A DNA stretch of 64,000 nt from Lachancea thermotolerans CBS 6340 (taxonomy: Eukaryota; Ascomycota; Saccharomycetes; Saccharomycetales; Saccharomycetaceae): contig NC_013084.1 of the NCBI RefSeq assembly GCF_000142805.1, forward strand, positions 1,149,854-1,213,853. Reading direction: 5' to 3'. Each line of letters starts with the position of its first letter. Position 1 is the stretch's first letter. Positions 9,546 to 18,980 of the stretch are shown piece after piece. A program made the translations under genes and the position numbers. The notes beneath the pieces were generated by a model that was not told where the DNA came from, searched no databases, and saw nothing but the letters and a program-made list of their open reading frames with translations.

Positions 9546-10248
9546 TCAACAAGAATATTCTAAACAAAGCCAGATCTCCTCTCTGAGAAAAAAAACTACC
9601 AGTTTTCATATGCACTCATGGAATCGATAAAAAGAGAGGCTCTTTGGATCCCTTACTTAGGCATTTCAAAATCCTAGGCCGCCGATTATGTATATTTTTC
9701 CTCGTACTATTTCAACTTACAAATAAATTTTCGGTAAAAGTTGTTCTCAGACATTTTCGTATTTAGTGCTACCTTCAAGTTTATCATCAACTTACCCCGC
9801 TATTCGCGAGCTTCGATATAAATTTCCTCTCAGTTTAATATTGTTATAATGTGTACTCTTTATCGAAGTACTTGCCCTCTAAGCGGTTTTTGCTCCTTTA
9901 GCCAAAATGACCCAGTGTCAGCAATCAAGGTCAATTGTTACAATTTTTGTCCTTTTTTAATAAGCACAATAGCTGACTACATGAGTGCAAATAGAGGCTC
10001 TGTGCCTTAGCTTCATTCGAAGGATGAAAACTACTTTTGGTGCAAATCATATCTTGATGACGATACTAGAAAAAAGCCTTTGATTGAAGGCGATGGGTCA
10101 GAGCCTTCAAGAATGGGGTTTTTCATGAGACAATTAGGACACACCTTGTAGTATTGACATGGCCATTGCCTTCCCAGGCAGCAAACGCTACTGAAAACGC
10201 CTATCTTGCTTCAAGATGATGAACTGGGGCGGAAGCATACCACCTCTT
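9546..10248 (-). repeat. Decayed copy of rDNA spacer, right part
   Basis: Continuation of the relic. By eye it aligns with 4223-4640 of the intact spacer through shared blocks such as CTCCTCTCTGAGAAA, GTTCATATCCACTC-like, AAGTTGTT-TCAGA and TTCCTCTCAG. It then fades. The distance from GTTAGCCC to the 5S start is 740 bases in the live spacer. In the relic it is about 711 bases to the 5S-like block, which supports collinearity. No protein gene is seen. Confidence 0.75.
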
Positions 10249-10355
10249 AGTTGAGTCATATCAACTATACGTACCTCTTCTCGCCGTCAAACTGTAGTTA
10301 TGACGATTTAAACCCTAGCCAAGCGGCGCAGAAAGCCGAAACGAATCAGTCACAT
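10249..10355 (+). pseudogene. 5S rRNA pseudogene (decayed)
   Basis: A degenerate 5S copy at the position predicted from the spacer alignment. AGTTGAGTCATATC corresponds to the 5S start GGTTGCGGCCATATC. TCAAACTGTAGTTA corresponds to TCAACTGTAGTTA, and CCTAGCCAAGCGGCGCAG to CCTGACCGAGTAGTGTAG. In that last 18-base block the seven mismatches are all transitions. The internal control region is badly damaged, so transcription is unlikely. The end coordinates are approximate. Confidence 0.65.
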
Positions 10356-10529
10356 AAATAACCCGGTGGACACTTCACTCTCCACCAAGTTCTTGTTCTA
10401 TTCAATATCCTCTGATTTTTAATCGGGGATGTTCTTCGAGTCGTTTCTAATAACTTCAAATCAGTAGTGAAAAATCCATCCCTTTAAAAGCATCACTAAT
10501 TTAGTTGTCTCAACCGAAAGAAAAAAAAC
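10356..10529 (+). promoter_or_regulatory. Upstream region of TLG2
   Basis: The remaining 174 bases between the 5S relic and TLG2 must carry the TLG2 promoter, unless it reaches into the relic. The start codon follows an A-rich run (AAAGAAAAAAAACATG), which is typical of yeast leaders. Confidence 0.4.
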
Positions 10530-11600
10530 ATGTTCAGGGACAGAACCAATCTCTTCCTATCCTATCGCCGAACTTTCCCGCGTAATCGATATAACAATTC
10601 GGACGCTTTAACGAGCTTTGATCTCGAGGAAAATGGGGTCGAAGAGTCCTATCCGATGATCGACTCGAAAAAGGACGTGCCAACATTGTCAGGTCAGTTC
10701 TTGAATCTCACGCAGGAAGTCGACAGAAACTTGGATGAAGCTGGAACAAAAATGCTTCAGCTAACCAAGCTGTACCGCAAAAATGCGCTACCAGGGTTCG
10801 AAGATAAAGTCTCTGACGAGCAAGAGATCGAGGAGCATAGCTACCAAATAATAAAAATGTTTCAACAGAGTTACGCTATCATAAAATCTCTCCAGTCGAT
10901 ACAAACTGCTCAAACTTTTAGAGGGCAGAGCCTGAGGAAGGGAGATTTGGTCGTAGTGGATAACTTGCAAAAGCACTACGCAAGCAAGATACAATCAAGT
11001 TCAAATAAGTTCAGGATGTTGCAGAATAACTACTTGAAGTTTCTGAACAAAGACGACTTCAAGCCTTTGCCTCGAGCATCAACAGACGGCGACGCACTAC
11101 TTGTTCTAGAGGAAGAAGAAACAAATGCCGCGACACAACAGGAAATAGACTCATACTCGCGACAGACTTTGCAAAGGCAAACGCAGAGACAGAGCCAGGG
11201 ACAGAGTACACAATTCCTACAACGCGAGGAGGAAATTACGCAGCTTGCTCGTGGTGTCCTCGAGGTGAGTACTATCTTCCGTGAAATGCAAAACCTTGTT
11301 ATTGATCAGGGCACAATAATAGACCGAATCGATTACAATTTAGAAAACACCGTGCTTGAACTTAAGGGGGCGCAAAGAGAGCTCGACCGTGCCACTGTGT
11401 ACCAGAGCAGGACTCAAAAGTGCAAAGTAATATTACTTCTCTCTCTTGTCGTGATAACTCTATTCTTCTTTGTGATGCTAAAACCTCATCACCACAGCGA
11501 AAGCAGTAAGAAAGACCCCCCTCAACCAAAACAGAATTCATCACAAGGCGAAGGCAAAGGTGAAATTTCTGACGGAGATACCAAGCCAAAAAAAAGGTAG
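10530..11600 (+). CDS. TLG2: Syntaxin-like t-SNARE Tlg2 (endosome/TGN)
   Basis: Qa-SNARE for fusion of endosome-derived vesicles with the trans-Golgi network; in yeast it also acts in the Cvt pathway and binds the SM protein Vps45. The 356-aa product opens with MFRDRTNLFLSYRRTFP, the conserved N-peptide that docks Vps45. An Habc region follows at about 55-180, then a Gln/Ser-rich linker at about 210-235. The Qa SNARE helix lies at about 240-300 (REMQNLVIDQGTIIDRIDYN with the central Gln). A C-terminal anchor of about 20 hydrophobic residues comes near 305-325, then a hydrophilic tail. It converges with TOS7 with 103 bases between stops, the same neighbour as in S. cerevisiae (YOL018C-YOL019W). 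Confidence 0.96.
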   Translation: MFRDRTNLFLSYRRTFPRNRYNNSDALTSFDLEENGVEESYPMIDSKKDVPTLSGQFLNLTQEVDRNLDEAGTKMLQLTKLYRKNALPGFEDKVSDEQEIEEHSYQIIKMFQQSYAIIKSLQSIQTAQTFRGQSLRKGDLVVVDNLQKHYASKIQSSSNKFRMLQNNYLKFLNKDDFKPLPRASTDGDALLVLEEEETNAATQQEIDSYSRQTLQRQTQRQSQGQSTQFLQREEEITQLARGVLEVSTIFREMQNLVIDQGTIIDRIDYNLENTVLELKGAQRELDRATVYQSRTQKCKVILLLSLVVITLFFFVMLKPHHHSESSKKDPPQPKQNSSQGEGKGEISDGDTKPKKR

Positions 11601-11703
11601 GTCTCTTATAGTGCTCAATTGAAAGCTGCTAAGATCACAACTTATTACAAAGTCTGTATAATATACACTCAAACTAATCCAGCTAGTTTCTGTTTGCTTT
11701 TTT

Positions 11704-13488
11704 CTACATCATTCCAGAGTAAGGACCGTCTCGAGACATTGATGCGGGCGGCATGTTTTGTCTTGGAAGGCGTTTCTTATAGGCTGGTCTGTAGTGTGTA
11801 GAAGATACCGAATGAGATGGTGGGGCGTAATTCTGGCGTTGCGCTCTTTTTGCACCCAGCCCCCCAGAGGGGACTCCAGGAATCATAAAGTCGGGGTTTG
11901 TCGTAAGCACCGCTTCAGAGGCTGTTGGCGCATTACTTGGGCGGTACCCTTGTTGAGGGGCCACATAACCTCTAGGAACAGGCTGTTGAGGTTGATACAT
12001 GTGCGGAACCCTTTGTGGGGCAACCATCCTTGGATGATTCATGGGAGCTCTTTGGTGATCGAGAGGAACAAGTGGACGAACCTGGGCACCACCCAGGGGA
12101 ACTGATGGATAGTTGATTGTCCTGGGAACATGCGTCTTCATGGGCTGTGGTGGGTAATTTGTGCTTTTAACACCGTTGCTTAAGGGCATGTAGTTAGGAT
12201 TGATACCTCGCTGCGATACAGAAGTGAAGTCAGAGTCGTCATCCTTGATCCCGTCATCTTCATCTAGGTACGGGCGCTCACTAGGGTCAATTGTTTGTTG
12301 CTTAATGAACTCCTCATCATCTTCGTCAATTGCGTTATCGATGATGTGCTGTAGCACGTCTTTGCTGGACTTGTCTTTTTTAGCATCAGCATCAACATTC
12401 AAAGCTGAGGAAGGCTGCAAATCTGCCGTGTTCAGAGTGTCTTGACGTGATGCACGGTGGTCTCTTTCGGAGTAAAAGGAGGAAGTGCTAGACGGGTCGC
12501 GATAGCCGTTCATGGCAGCTGCGGCAGGGGCGCTCATCTCTATCGAGGCGTGATCGTCCCTTTGGGAGCCAGCTATAGCCGAGTAAGGCAAGGTTTCTTT
12601 AGTGTTGTTCTCAAACGAAAAGTCGTTCTCGGCGTCTTCGGTAACCGGCTTCATGATTTTGGCAGTTCCATAGGCGGTCTTCAACACTGGGTTTGACAAG
12701 GGCTTGTCGTTCAGCAGTTTTTCCCGATCTGACCGAGAGTCTGTGGTACCTGAGTTCAGAGTGGTTGAAGTAGCTATTTCTGGACCTTTGTAGAAGTCAG
12801 GGTAGGCTGGTTTTTCGAGTGCACTCTTCTTTGAACTGTTATAGAACACGTCTTCTTCGTAAAGGTCTTTTGAGGGAGGCTGATCAAGCGACGTTAATCC
12901 TTGACGGTCCGTATAATCACTTTCGGCGTCACTATCTTGATTTTTCGAAGGAGCTAATGAATATGACAAAAAGATGAGAGGTATGCAAACTAGATTGATA
13001 GCAGCAGCAGGAATCAGAAGCCATCCACACCAAGTAATGTTGGGATAGAAGAGAAGAAAGACGACAATGCACATTAGCGCCGACCCAGCAAAAGCGATAA
13101 CTGACAGAAGCAAGTTGATCACAAAAGCGGCCCCACTAGTACCAATAGCCCCAAAAAGCGATACAAAGCTGCCAAGCATTGAAAAGAAAGAAAGCCCAGC
13201 CGCAACGGGCATTATAATCAGAATCTTACCTAACGCTTCGCGTGCCGTAGTTCCCATTTTCCAAGACTCAGAAGTAGCCAGTTGCTCTGGATGGTAGCTT
13301 GCACTCGCAGAAGTGCAGCTACCTTGCTCGCAATAGCCGAAAGTGCCGAAAACAATTCCATCGGCCTTGGACAGTCCTATTTGCTTGAACACAGGCGCTG
13401 TTACACAGCAAATGATTAAAAACGCCATGGACACAAACTGCGCCACTGTTATCGCGCTGGATACGCCAACATTCAAAAACTTGGCCAT
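11704..13488 (-). CDS. TOS7: SUR7/PalI-family membrane protein Tos7 (Dcv1 paralogue group)
   Basis: A 594-aa membrane protein of the SUR7/PalI family. The first helix is at about 10-32, with an extracytoplasmic loop holding a conserved Cys pair (FGYCEQGSC). Three helices follow at about 90-185. A long, polar cytoplasmic tail then runs to the end, rich in Ser, Asp and, near the C-terminus, Pro/Gln/Tyr. Its place beside TLG2 identifies it as the pre-duplication counterpart of S. cerevisiae TOS7 (YOL019W) and DCV1 (YFR012W). Molecular function is poorly known; family members act in cell-cortex or plasma-membrane organisation. The ATG at 13488 directly precedes the first hydrophobic helix. Confidence 0.88.
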   Translation of the reverse strand: MAKFLNVGVSSAITVAQFVSMAFLIICCVTAPVFKQIGLSKADGIVFGTFGYCEQGSCTSASASYHPEQLATSESWKMGTTAREALGKILIIMPVAAGLSFFSMLGSFVSLFGAIGTSGAAFVINLLLSVIAFAGSALMCIVVFLLFYPNITWCGWLLIPAAAINLVCIPLIFLSYSLAPSKNQDSDAESDYTDRQGLTSLDQPPSKDLYEEDVFYNSSKKSALEKPAYPDFYKGPEIATSTTLNSGTTDSRSDREKLLNDKPLSNPVLKTAYGTAKIMKPVTEDAENDFSFENNTKETLPYSAIAGSQRDDHASIEMSAPAAAAMNGYRDPSSTSSFYSERDHRASRQDTLNTADLQPSSALNVDADAKKDKSSKDVLQHIIDNAIDEDDEEFIKQQTIDPSERPYLDEDDGIKDDDSDFTSVSQRGINPNYMPLSNGVKSTNYPPQPMKTHVPRTINYPSVPLGGAQVRPLVPLDHQRAPMNHPRMVAPQRVPHMYQPQQPVPRGYVAPQQGYRPSNAPTASEAVLTTNPDFMIPGVPSGGLGAKRAQRQNYAPPSHSVSSTHYRPAYKKRLPRQNMPPASMSRDGPYSGMM

Positions 13489-14996
13489 AATTCGCAGCTG
13501 CTTGTAGATTATAATCTTGTTAGAAACTCAAGGTTGGTTCTGCAAGAGAGCAAACGTTCCGTAACTTCTATTAGAGCAGATCCTCTTGACTGCTAAGATT
13601 GTAAGAAGAAGTTTCTGGCGATGATTTCCTAATATCAATCAACTTTTCTCCCAGCCGCACGCGTTTTGATTTGAAACGTCTTATCTCGATGTGGAATGGA
13701 CACCACGCTCGCGATGATACGGTTCGAGGCGTTGCAAGTAACTATATACGTCGTGTCTTTGCCCAAAAATAGCACACATATCCGGGTAATAAGGGTTGTG
13801 GCATCTCTTTGACGACGCACTCTGCACGGAGGCCAAACACCCGTAAGCGGGCCAACGTGCGCATTCAGGTATTTTGACATCGCTTATATGTGTTTCACGC
13901 GCCTTTGTGTCACTTCCTTGTTGGGACGACGATTTGCTCGTGGAGACCGGCGCTGCGTGAATTTTCCCTTTTGTTTCCCGGACAACCTTTTTTTCTTGAG
14001 CGGCTACCTGAATGTAAAAGCCGCGGCCAGCAAACGAAGAACGCTGAAGCCATTTATGAAGAACACGGGCTTTTTTCGGGCCATGGGTTCCGGCTTTCCG
14101 TAAAATTGTACCAACTAAGCGCCATGAATCAGAGAGCGAACTTCGGAAGTAAACAGCGCTGGTAAGACTTAGAATGAATGCCTAGCCGGAACAGTTTCTT
14201 TAATTGTAGTATTTTCGTGAAACGAAGTGTGACGCGGAATGCGCTGGGCGTGCAAAAACACGACTTCATGTGGAGTCTTATAGCAACTTCCGAGTGCCCA
14301 CACGGACAGGCTTTAAACAAGCTTCTTGAGCAAAAACTCTCGCAAGCTTAGAACTGAGTTTCTTCGGATACCATATACGGCCATAATTTGGCGCGTCTGC
14401 GTCCGAATGATTAAACGAATTTGGCCACATCTGTATATTGATGGTTAAGTGGAAAACCTAAGACAATGTGTAGGCGTGGAGGCTGATTAGAATCAGCTTT
14501 CTCGATTATTATATCCGTGACCTCTGTCAAGCTGGTGAAATCACCGAGATAACATCGCAGCGCTAACGCTGGTGATAGCAGGGGGGTAGAGACGGAAAAT
14601 GAAAGGGAAAAAACTAACCTTCCGCCACTTTTAAGCTACTCATCAAGCGTTTGGCTTGCTACATTATTCTTTTGGGCGCTCCTTTTTTGACAAGCCGTTT
14701 TCATAGCTTACCGAAAGAATTTCTGCTTGGGTTTGATGTTCGCAGTTGCTATTCCACGACCAGGGTGAAAAGCTGGTGTGCAGCGCTTGCCGGCATTACC
14801 GCTGGGGCGTGTACCGGGTTGGTACAGTACAAGTTGGCACATGCTGGATGTCTACGCAATGACTAGTTTGTTTCGTCCAATGGTCCAATGAACTTGTGAG
14901 GATGAATTTCGGAAAAATCAAAAAAAAACATGTTTAAAATACCTATCGTCGGTAGGAATACACGTCAAGTATTTAGCAGAGGGAGTAGTCATACAA
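13489..14996. promoter_or_regulatory. Divergent TOS7/MIC19 intergenic region with SBF/MBF-like sites
   Basis: 1.5 kb without a convincing gene; the ORFs present are short and lack recognisable products. The MCB element ACGCGT is at 13659-13664. An SCB core (TTTCGTG, reverse of CACGAAA) is at 14213-14219. TOS7 is named as a target of SBF in S. cerevisiae, so these are plausible G1/S sites, though the second is about 730 bases from the TOS7 start. A poly-A-rich stretch near 14920 lies in the MIC19 promoter. Confidence 0.45.
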
Positions 14997-15458
14997 ATGG
15001 GATCTCAACCCTCCAAGCCTGCGGAAACCAAGGTCTTTACCCCAAAGACTCAAGTCGATTTCACTAGCACGCTACTTGCTCAGCTCGAACAGTCTACGGA
15101 AGGCGATTTTTCCCGACAACAATTAGCGAACAAATATTTAGAACAAAGAGTATCTGAGAAGCTTGCTCAACTCGAAGAAGAGACTCTGAAGAAATTTGAA
15201 GACAAGCTCAACACTTCCCTGCTAGCAGACAATGGGAACTCCGACTCTGAGCTCTCTTCCAAAGGATTGAGTGAGAAAGTTGCCTCACTCAACAGCCATT
15301 TGGCAAAACTGAAGGAAGCACAGTCTGCTAGAAGCTCAGACGAGACGCTGAAAAGTTCTAAGGAAGCGCTCAGCAAATGCCTCAGGGATAATGAGGGGAA
15401 GCCCCTAAACTGCTTTGAGGAGGTGCAAAATTTCAAGAAGGTTGCTCTTCAACAGTAG
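14997..15458 (+). CDS. MIC19: MICOS subunit Mic19
   Basis: Subunit of the mitochondrial contact site and cristae organising system, a peripheral inner-membrane protein of the intermembrane space. At 153 aa it is close to the S. cerevisiae protein. It begins MGSQPSKP, an N-myristoylation-type start. A coiled-coil central part covers about 50-110. The C-terminus ends in a CHCH-type segment with Cys128 and Cys139 spaced CX10C (the KCLRDNEGKPLNCFEE region), matching the single disulfide hairpin of yeast Mic19. It is the YFR011C counterpart, beside UBP6 (YFR010W) as in S. cerevisiae. Confidence 0.95.
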   Translation: MGSQPSKPAETKVFTPKTQVDFTSTLLAQLEQSTEGDFSRQQLANKYLEQRVSEKLAQLEEETLKKFEDKLNTSLLADNGNSDSELSSKGLSEKVASLNSHLAKLKEAQSARSSDETLKSSKEALSKCLRDNEGKPLNCFEEVQNFKKVALQQ

Positions 15459-15631
15459 AGAAACCAACGCCTTGAGAATAGAGGCAGTGGAAATGCTATG
15501 CCATACCAAGGCCTAGAAGTCATGCCGAATACGCTAGTAATCGGGCAACCATCTGTATATTCAAGCTACATTTAACAAAATATGAATAATGTACAAAAAT
15601 AAAGCGCAATGATGTATACTATGTGCAATAA

Positions 15632-17176
15632 CTACAACCCAAGCCCTTTGTAGATGAGGATTAGAGCGCTGTCGCTTTCGCCGCCGCCAGCCAAAGACTC
15701 AATTTTTTCCTTCTCGATGACAGAAACTTTATCATCATTGAATCTATACCACTTGTTTTCGTCTGCCTCATCACGAATAAACGACTGGTAATGCCCGCTC
15801 TCGGAGTTCGCTCCCTGGTGTGTAATCACTCCGATAAGGTTGTAGACGCAAGAGGGGTTCTCGCCAGGAGAGAGATCCGAAGGGAACCTCTTCTTGTATT
15901 CCTGGAGCCACCTTTCTCTCGTACTCTCTTCCAGGGCTTTTTCTGTCTCTGCGATCTCTCTTGGTGTCATGGAAGCTTCGCTGTCGCCACTAACTGGCCC
16001 TCCATTAGTCTTCCGCTTTTTAAGCTCACGCTCATCCTCAATCTTTTCCTTTTCAACTTCACGAAGATCATCTCTCACCTTGATTTTTTTTTGTGCATAC
16101 TCACTTGTCAGCAAATCGCTGACATCGAGTTGAAAAGGAAAAACAACTTTACGCAAGATCTTAGACTTCTTGCCAGTGGACTTCTTCCAAAAAAACCTCA
16201 CATACTGTACAGTTAGAAACTCTGGCAGCTTTGTGATTTTTTTTTGCACGCTGAAAACAGAGTTGACGCCTGTAATGGAAGACCTTTTTTCGATACTTTC
16301 GTTTAACGACTCCTGAAGTCCGTTCTTCATAAAATTTGTAGTTCCAGAAATGTGGCATTGCAGTTTCATGTCATGATCGTCATCCTTTACTGTCACATCC
16401 TGCTCGTTAGCGTTGTCTTTGATTGTCGTTTGAAAGTTGATTTGGAACTTCTGAACTAGATTTTGCCCAAACACGACACTCAATGAATGAAAAATTTGTG
16501 TGAAGAGTTCTTCGGCATCTTGTTGTTTATAAAATCCGGACTCCTGGTCGCGCTCAGCAAACTGAGGGTAGCACTTTCTTAGAGTTGCCAACAGCAGTAT
16601 AGGAGTAGTAGATTCTTGAGGTCTGTCTCTAAGCTGCTGAAAACAACGCTTCAGTTCAGCAACGAGCTGAATATGCTGTTCCCCAGAGCGGTTTTCTTTT
16701 GGTGGCTGAAAGTTCAAAATCTCTTCTCTGAGTGGTCTTATTTGGTACAATGCCTGTAAAGTGGAGTTCATGTAACAAGTGTTGCCAAGGTTCTTTAGCC
16801 CAACAGGTAACTGAGAAAGGTGTTGCATTTGGGCGCTTTCGTCCAAATCCTCAATGAATCTGTGTTCCTTCTGTGGTTTGCTTACGAGGTTGGCATCGGG
16901 AGTGCCTAACACCATGACTACTTGCCCAGGTTTTATTAACCCATTCAAAGGCACATCTGAGCTAAGTCCACCCTTGAGCATATACTTCTGGCGATCTTTG
17001 GGCACTTGTGTCAGCTCTTCGACTCTAAGCTGCAAGTCCGTCCCCTTCGCGCCCTGAGGCAACGAAATAGGGTAAACCTTCCCTGAGTGCTTTATACTAA
17101 CTTGTTAAGCACGCGAGTTAGTATCAAAAAAGGGCCACCATGTTTGAGATAGTTAAGACATACATTCGAGACTCAT
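15632..17176 (-). CDS. UBP6: Proteasome-associated deubiquitinase Ubp6, two exons
   Basis: USP-family protease that trims ubiquitin on proteasome-bound substrates (USP14 type). The ORF from 15632 has no ATG at its 5' end. It continues upstream to 17100 with residues matching the Ubp6 ubiquitin-like domain ([11 protein letters not shown]), then meets intron signals. Inferred exon 1 is 17164-17176 (13 nt, Met-Ser-Leu-Glu plus one base). The intron is 17101-17163 (63 nt): GTATGT at 17163-17158, branch site TACTAAC at 17123-17117, 3' splice at an AAG. The joined product is 493 aa against about 499 in yeast. It has a UBL domain at 1-75. The Cys box catalytic Cys is at about 113 (GNTCYMN), and the His box His at about 441 (SGHYQSF) with a following Asn/Asp motif. 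Use of AAG is forced, because the nearby TAG would give a frame with an immediate stop. Confidence 0.9.
17101..17163 (-). other. Spliceosomal intron of UBP6 (inferred)
   Basis: 63-nt intron with a consensus 5' splice site GTATGT and branch sequence TACTAAC. The branch adenosine is about 15-17 nt before an AAG acceptor. Removing it joins Met-Ser-Leu-Glu to Phe-Ser-Ile-Lys-His-Ser-Gly, which aligns with the start of yeast Ubp6. Confidence 0.8.
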
Positions 17177-17357
17177 GCTCATTGTTAGCTATTGTCTCTT
17201 AACTATGATAAATGTACTAGAGTGGCAAATGTATGTAAAATATGTTCGATAGCGTGTTTGATGATTGATTTAGAGCACGTGATATTAATTGGCTATCTTA
17301 GGGTAGTGAAGACAATTTTATGAGAAGCTCGCGGGTTGCTGACGCTGCTCAAAGCTA

Positions 17358-18980
17358 CTACTCGCACAGGTTCTCTTTTTCGTAGTAGTCGTCAATTTCT
17401 TCAAGCGTCAGGCCCTTCGTCTCAGGGATAAAAAAGTAAACGAAGGGCACTGCAATGAACATGAAACCAGTGAAAACATAACCAAACGCGTAGCCTATCC
17501 TTGCTGTAATAATCGGGGTGCAGAGAGCGATGAAAAAGTTGGCGCCCCAGTTAAAAGCTTGTGAGAGTGCCATCGCTTGTGACTTTATTTCTAGGGTGAA
17601 TATTTCGCTGACCAAGACTGGTGCGATGGCTGACCACGAGCAGCAAAAGAAGACGATGAACAGACAGGTGAATACAATCATAATGTACCCGGAAAGTTTG
17701 TAGTTGGGATCCGAAGCATTATCGATTGTCGTAACGCCAACGGTGGAAAATGTGAACAGACAAACAAAGCAACACAGCGACCCCAGAAACAGTCCTTTTT
17801 TGCGGCCTAAGTTGTCTGCCACAAACATCGAAACATAAGTCATGGAAGCATTTATGGCACCCAAAATTATGGAAGTTTTGTAGGAGTCTTCAATCCCAAC
17901 GGATTTAAACAGCTTTGTTCCATAATACAAAAAGTAGTCGATACCAGACATTTGTTGAAATGCCATAATGCACATTCCAGATAGCGTCCTCTTCAGAAAC
18001 CTTTTTGAAAACAACTGCCAGAATGATGTGTTACGTTGCCGCTGTTCTTGGTAGTGGTAATTCTCTTTCAGGTACTGGAGCTCCTCGTTTATAACATCCA
18101 AAATTTGTGCCTGTTGGGAGTTTGCCATGTTTCCCTCCACCTGTTTAAGATTGATGCCTCTCAACCTTGCAAACACCTTTCTAGCATCGTCAAAGCGTCC
18201 TCTCTTGATCAGAAATCTAGGTGACTCTGGTGCACTAGCAAGCATCGGCAGTATAATAACAGAGAATACAAATCCGCCGATAAGTGGGAGACGCCACATC
18301 TTATCGTCTTTGTAATGATTTTTGGTGGCAAAGTCGACGACGTATCCTATTAAGATCCCATGGGTAATGTTTATTTGATAGAAATTGACTATAGCGCCCC
18401 GAATGCCAGGAGGCGCTATTTCAGAAAGCAACATGGGAGTAAGTACAGCATTGGCGCCGACTGTCAGCCCGGTCACCATCCTTCCAATCATGTACTGATA
18501 CCACTTTCCTTGTCCAGCGCTCATTTGGATCGCCAGTCCAAGCATGTAAACCGCGCATCCGATAGCAATAGGCGCGCGCCGGCCAATGTAATCTGCCAAC
18601 CGTGCGATGGTGAAGCCGCCGGTGATACACCCTATGTGGAAAGCAGATACCACGAGACCTATCAGGGCAGTGGACATATGATACTCGCCTGAAGAGGCGT
18701 CGAAGTGACCGAACCTCCGCAGCCAAGGTTGCATATTTGTGATACCTCCCACGGTTCCTGTGTCGTAGCCGAAAAAAAAACCAGTAAATGAAATGCCATA
18801 GCATGCTAGTATCACGTCCCAATTTTGGTCTCGCAAGCCGAGGCTTTCTCGGGTCTCTGTCTTGAAACTTTCAACTTTACCGACCTCCTTGCTGTTTGAG
18901 GGGATGGGCACCGAGCCTCTACGCGAGCGGCCGATCTCATAGCTCTCTTCGATTTCGCACCCTAAGTAATCACCTGCCAT
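17358..18980 (-). CDS. MFS sugar transporter (sugar porter family)
   Basis: A 540-aa major-facilitator transporter with twelve predicted helices and the sugar-porter signatures. GYDTGTVGG lies in helix 1. A D-x2-GRR-type loop is at about 130 (LADYIGRRAP). PESPRFLIKRGR is at about 250, before the central loop. An HXT-like QQMSGIDYFLYYGT lies in helix 7, and PETKG near the end. It resembles hexose transporters, but I cannot assign it to a named orthologue; substrate is inferred as a hexose or pentose. A cytoplasmic N-tail of about 55 residues precedes helix 1. It lies between UBP6 and TAT2, where S. cerevisiae has no such gene. Confidence 0.85.
   Translation of the reverse strand: MAGDYLGCEIEESYEIGRSRRGSVPIPSNSKEVGKVESFKTETRESLGLRDQNWDVILACYGISFTGFFFGYDTGTVGGITNMQPWLRRFGHFDASSGEYHMSTALIGLVVSAFHIGCITGGFTIARLADYIGRRAPIAIGCAVYMLGLAIQMSAGQGKWYQYMIGRMVTGLTVGANAVLTPMLLSEIAPPGIRGAIVNFYQINITHGILIGYVVDFATKNHYKDDKMWRLPLIGGFVFSVIILPMLASAPESPRFLIKRGRFDDARKVFARLRGINLKQVEGNMANSQQAQILDVINEELQYLKENYHYQEQRQRNTSFWQLFSKRFLKRTLSGMCIMAFQQMSGIDYFLYYGTKLFKSVGIEDSYKTSIILGAINASMTYVSMFVADNLGRKKGLFLGSLCCFVCLFTFSTVGVTTIDNASDPNYKLSGYIMIVFTCLFIVFFCCSWSAIAPVLVSEIFTLEIKSQAMALSQAFNWGANFFIALCTPIITARIGYAFGYVFTGFMFIAVPFVYFFIPETKGLTLEEIDDYYEKENLCE

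Noticed and set aside
12200-13297. Plus-strand frames antisense to TOS7
   Set aside because: Shadow frames of a well-supported gene, with no independent signals.
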